64,000 nucleotides of DNA from JAVDCA01 sp963819385 (lineage in GTDB: Bacteria; Pseudomonadota; Alphaproteobacteria; Rhizobiales; Xanthobacteraceae), in contig CAWFVV010000006.1 of NCBI GenBank assembly GCA_963819385.1, positions 2,356,001 through 2,420,000 of the forward strand. Direction: 5' to 3'. The notes below the pieces were generated by a model. The model ran no database searches, had not been told where the DNA came from, and saw nothing but the letters and a program-made list of their open reading frames with translations. A program made the translations under genes and the position numbers. Shown in pieces: positions 62,769-64,000 of this stretch (position 1 is its first letter; every line of letters starts with the position of its first letter).

Positions 62769-63535
62769 AAGTCGTGATCCTGGCGGGCGGATTGGGAACC
62801 CGGATCGCCGAAGAGACCGACGTGCGGCCGAAGCCGATGATCGAGATCGGCGGCCGGCCGATGCTGTGGCACGTGATGAAGATCTACAGCCACCAGGGGT
62901 TCAACGACTTCATCATCTGCCTCGGCTACAAGGGCTACATGATCAAGGAGTATTTCGCGAACTACTTCCTGCATTCCTCGGACGTGACGTTCCATATGCG
63001 CGAGAACCGCATGGAGGTCCATCGCCAGAATGCCGAGCCGTGGCGCGTGACGCTGGTCGATACGGGAGAGGCCACGCAGACGGGCGGCCGGCTGAAGCGG
63101 GTCATGCCGCATGTCGGCGACGATCCGGTGTTCGCCCTCACCTATGGCGACGGCGTCGCCGACATCGACCTTGCGGCCGAGCTCGCCTTCCACAAGGCGC
63201 ATGGCCGCAAGGCGACCGTCACGGCGGTCCGCCCGGTGACCCGCTTCGGCGCCCTGAAGCTCGACGGCGACCAGGTGGTCGATTTCGTCGAAAAGCCGGA
63301 AAACGACGGCGGCTGGGTCAGCGGCGGATTCTTTCTGCTCTCGCCCGCGGTCGGCGAGCTGCTCGGCGGGGACGAGACCGTGTGGGAGCGCGAGCCGCTG
63401 GAGACGCTGGCCCGCGCCGGCGAGCTTCACGCCTATCTGCATCAGGGGTTCTGGCACCCGATGGATACGCTGCGCGATCGCATCTACCTCGAGCAGCAAT
63501 GGCAGAGCGGCGAGGCGCGGTGGAAACGATGGTGA
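62765..63535 (+). CDS. rfbF: Glucose-1-phosphate cytidylyltransferase
   Basis: 256 residues. MKVVILAGGLGTRIAEETDV, RPKPMIEIGGRPMLWHVMKI, CLGYKGYMIKEYFANY and ALTYGDGVADIDLAAELAFH are specific for RfbF (GlcP + CTP to CDP-glucose). The VRPVTRFGALKLDGDQVVDF and WVSGGFFLLSPAVGELL segments follow in the usual order. This is the first step toward the CDP-6-deoxy sugar used by RfbH. Its end overlaps the rfbG start region. Confidence 0.95.
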   Translation: MKVVILAGGLGTRIAEETDVRPKPMIEIGGRPMLWHVMKIYSHQGFNDFIICLGYKGYMIKEYFANYFLHSSDVTFHMRENRMEVHRQNAEPWRVTLVDTGEATQTGGRLKRVMPHVGDDPVFALTYGDGVADIDLAAELAFHKAHGRKATVTAVRPVTRFGALKLDGDQVVDFVEKPENDGGWVSGGFFLLSPAVGELLGGDETVWEREPLETLARAGELHAYLHQGFWHPMDTLRDRIYLEQQWQSGEARWKRW

Positions 63536-64000
63536 TCGATCGCGACGTTCTGGCGCGGACGGCGCGTCCTGCTGACCGGGCACACCGGCTTCAAGGGCGC
63601 GTGGATGTCGATGCTGCTCGGCCGGCTCGGCGCCAAGGTGCATGGCTTTGCGCTGCCCGCCGGAGGAACCCAGCCTGTTTGCGTCATGCGGCGTCGAGCG
63701 GGACGTGCATCCATCGGATCGGCGACGTGCGCGACCTCCATGCCGTGCAGCGGGCATTGAGCGAGGCCGAGCCCGAGATCGTGATTCACATGGCGGCGCA
63801 GTCGCTGGTGCAGCGTTCCTACGCCGAGCCGGTCGCGACCTATGCGACCAACGTCATGGGCACCGTCAATATGCTCGAGGCCATCCGGAGCGTCGCGGGC
63901 GTGCGCGCCGCCGTGATCGTCACCAGCGACAAATGCTACGAAAACCACGGATGGGAGCGCGGCTATCGCGAGACCGACGCGTTCGGCGGCAGCGATCCCT
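63529..64000 (+). pseudogene. rfbG: CDP-glucose 4,6-dehydratase, 3'-truncated and frameshifted
   Basis: The ATG at 63529 overlaps the end of rfbF. Repairing single extra bases near 63551, 63658 and 63711 gives DFWRGRRVLLTGHTGFKGAW, LLGRLGAKVHGFALPPEEPS, then EIVIHMAAQSLVQRSYAEPV and VTSDKCYENHGWERGYRETD. These are the NAD motif TGHTGFKG, the YAEP region and the ENxxWxxGYRE signature of RfbG. It makes CDP-4-keto-6-deoxyglucose, the RfbH substrate. The gene continues past the window end. Three insertions within about 160 bases suggest poor sequence quality at this edge. Confidence 0.85.

Overview
The window reads as a GC-rich alphaproteobacterial chromosome segment, most likely Hyphomicrobiales (Bradyrhizobium/Xanthobacteraceae-like). 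This rests on the RegB/RegA redox pair, an MmcB-type DNA repair protein, Bug/TctC-type binding proteins, a compact type II secretion system of the rhizobial kind and CTCCCC..GGGGAG palindromes between genes. No rRNA, phage, transposase or CRISPR array was seen. One tRNA-Arg(CCG) is present.

Layout. 1-12.5 kb is ordinary metabolism: an ABC transporter (binding protein cut by the window edge, plus ATPase), regB-regA, mmcB-mtnA, glutaryl-CoA dehydrogenase, an orphan CoxL-like molybdoenzyme, an HpcH/HpaI aldolase and a TctC-like binding protein. 12.6-22 kb carries tRNA-Arg, an O-antigen ligase with a ligase remnant beside it, a secreted di-heme peroxidase/phosphoesterase group, and a YbhN-like flippase domain fused in frame to a second O-antigen ligase. 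22-34 kb is a type II secretion locus: gspEFGHIJKLMN plus an STN-domain protein on the minus strand, and gspD plus a short prepilin peptidase on the plus strand. 34.9-64 kb is a surface-polysaccharide locus: glycosyltransferases, Wzm/Wzt export, epimerases, a bifunctional nucleotidyltransferase/PfkB kinase, an unrecognised 856-residue protein, a HAD phosphatase, an APH-like kinase, a split transketolase, a RmlD-like reductase, an acyltransferase, a large membrane protein, methyltransferases, and a CDP-sugar block (RfbH, a YerE-like TPP enzyme, a reductase, a glycosyltransferase, RfbF, RfbG). The CDP-sugar block has the gene content expected for a yersiniose-like 3,6-dideoxy sugar with a two-carbon branch.

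Quality caveat. At least thirty single-base reading-frame breaks occur in otherwise well-conserved genes (CoxL-like, gspD/E/F, gspO, transketolase C subunit, acyltransferase, alcohol dehydrogenase, glycosyltransferases, rfbG). Most sit beside short G/C runs, and the protein resumes in another frame with no further decay. This pattern fits uncorrected indel errors better than real pseudogenes. One phosphoesterase also carries an in-frame amber codon. Disrupted genes are listed as pseudogenes with the evidence given, but many may be intact in the organism.
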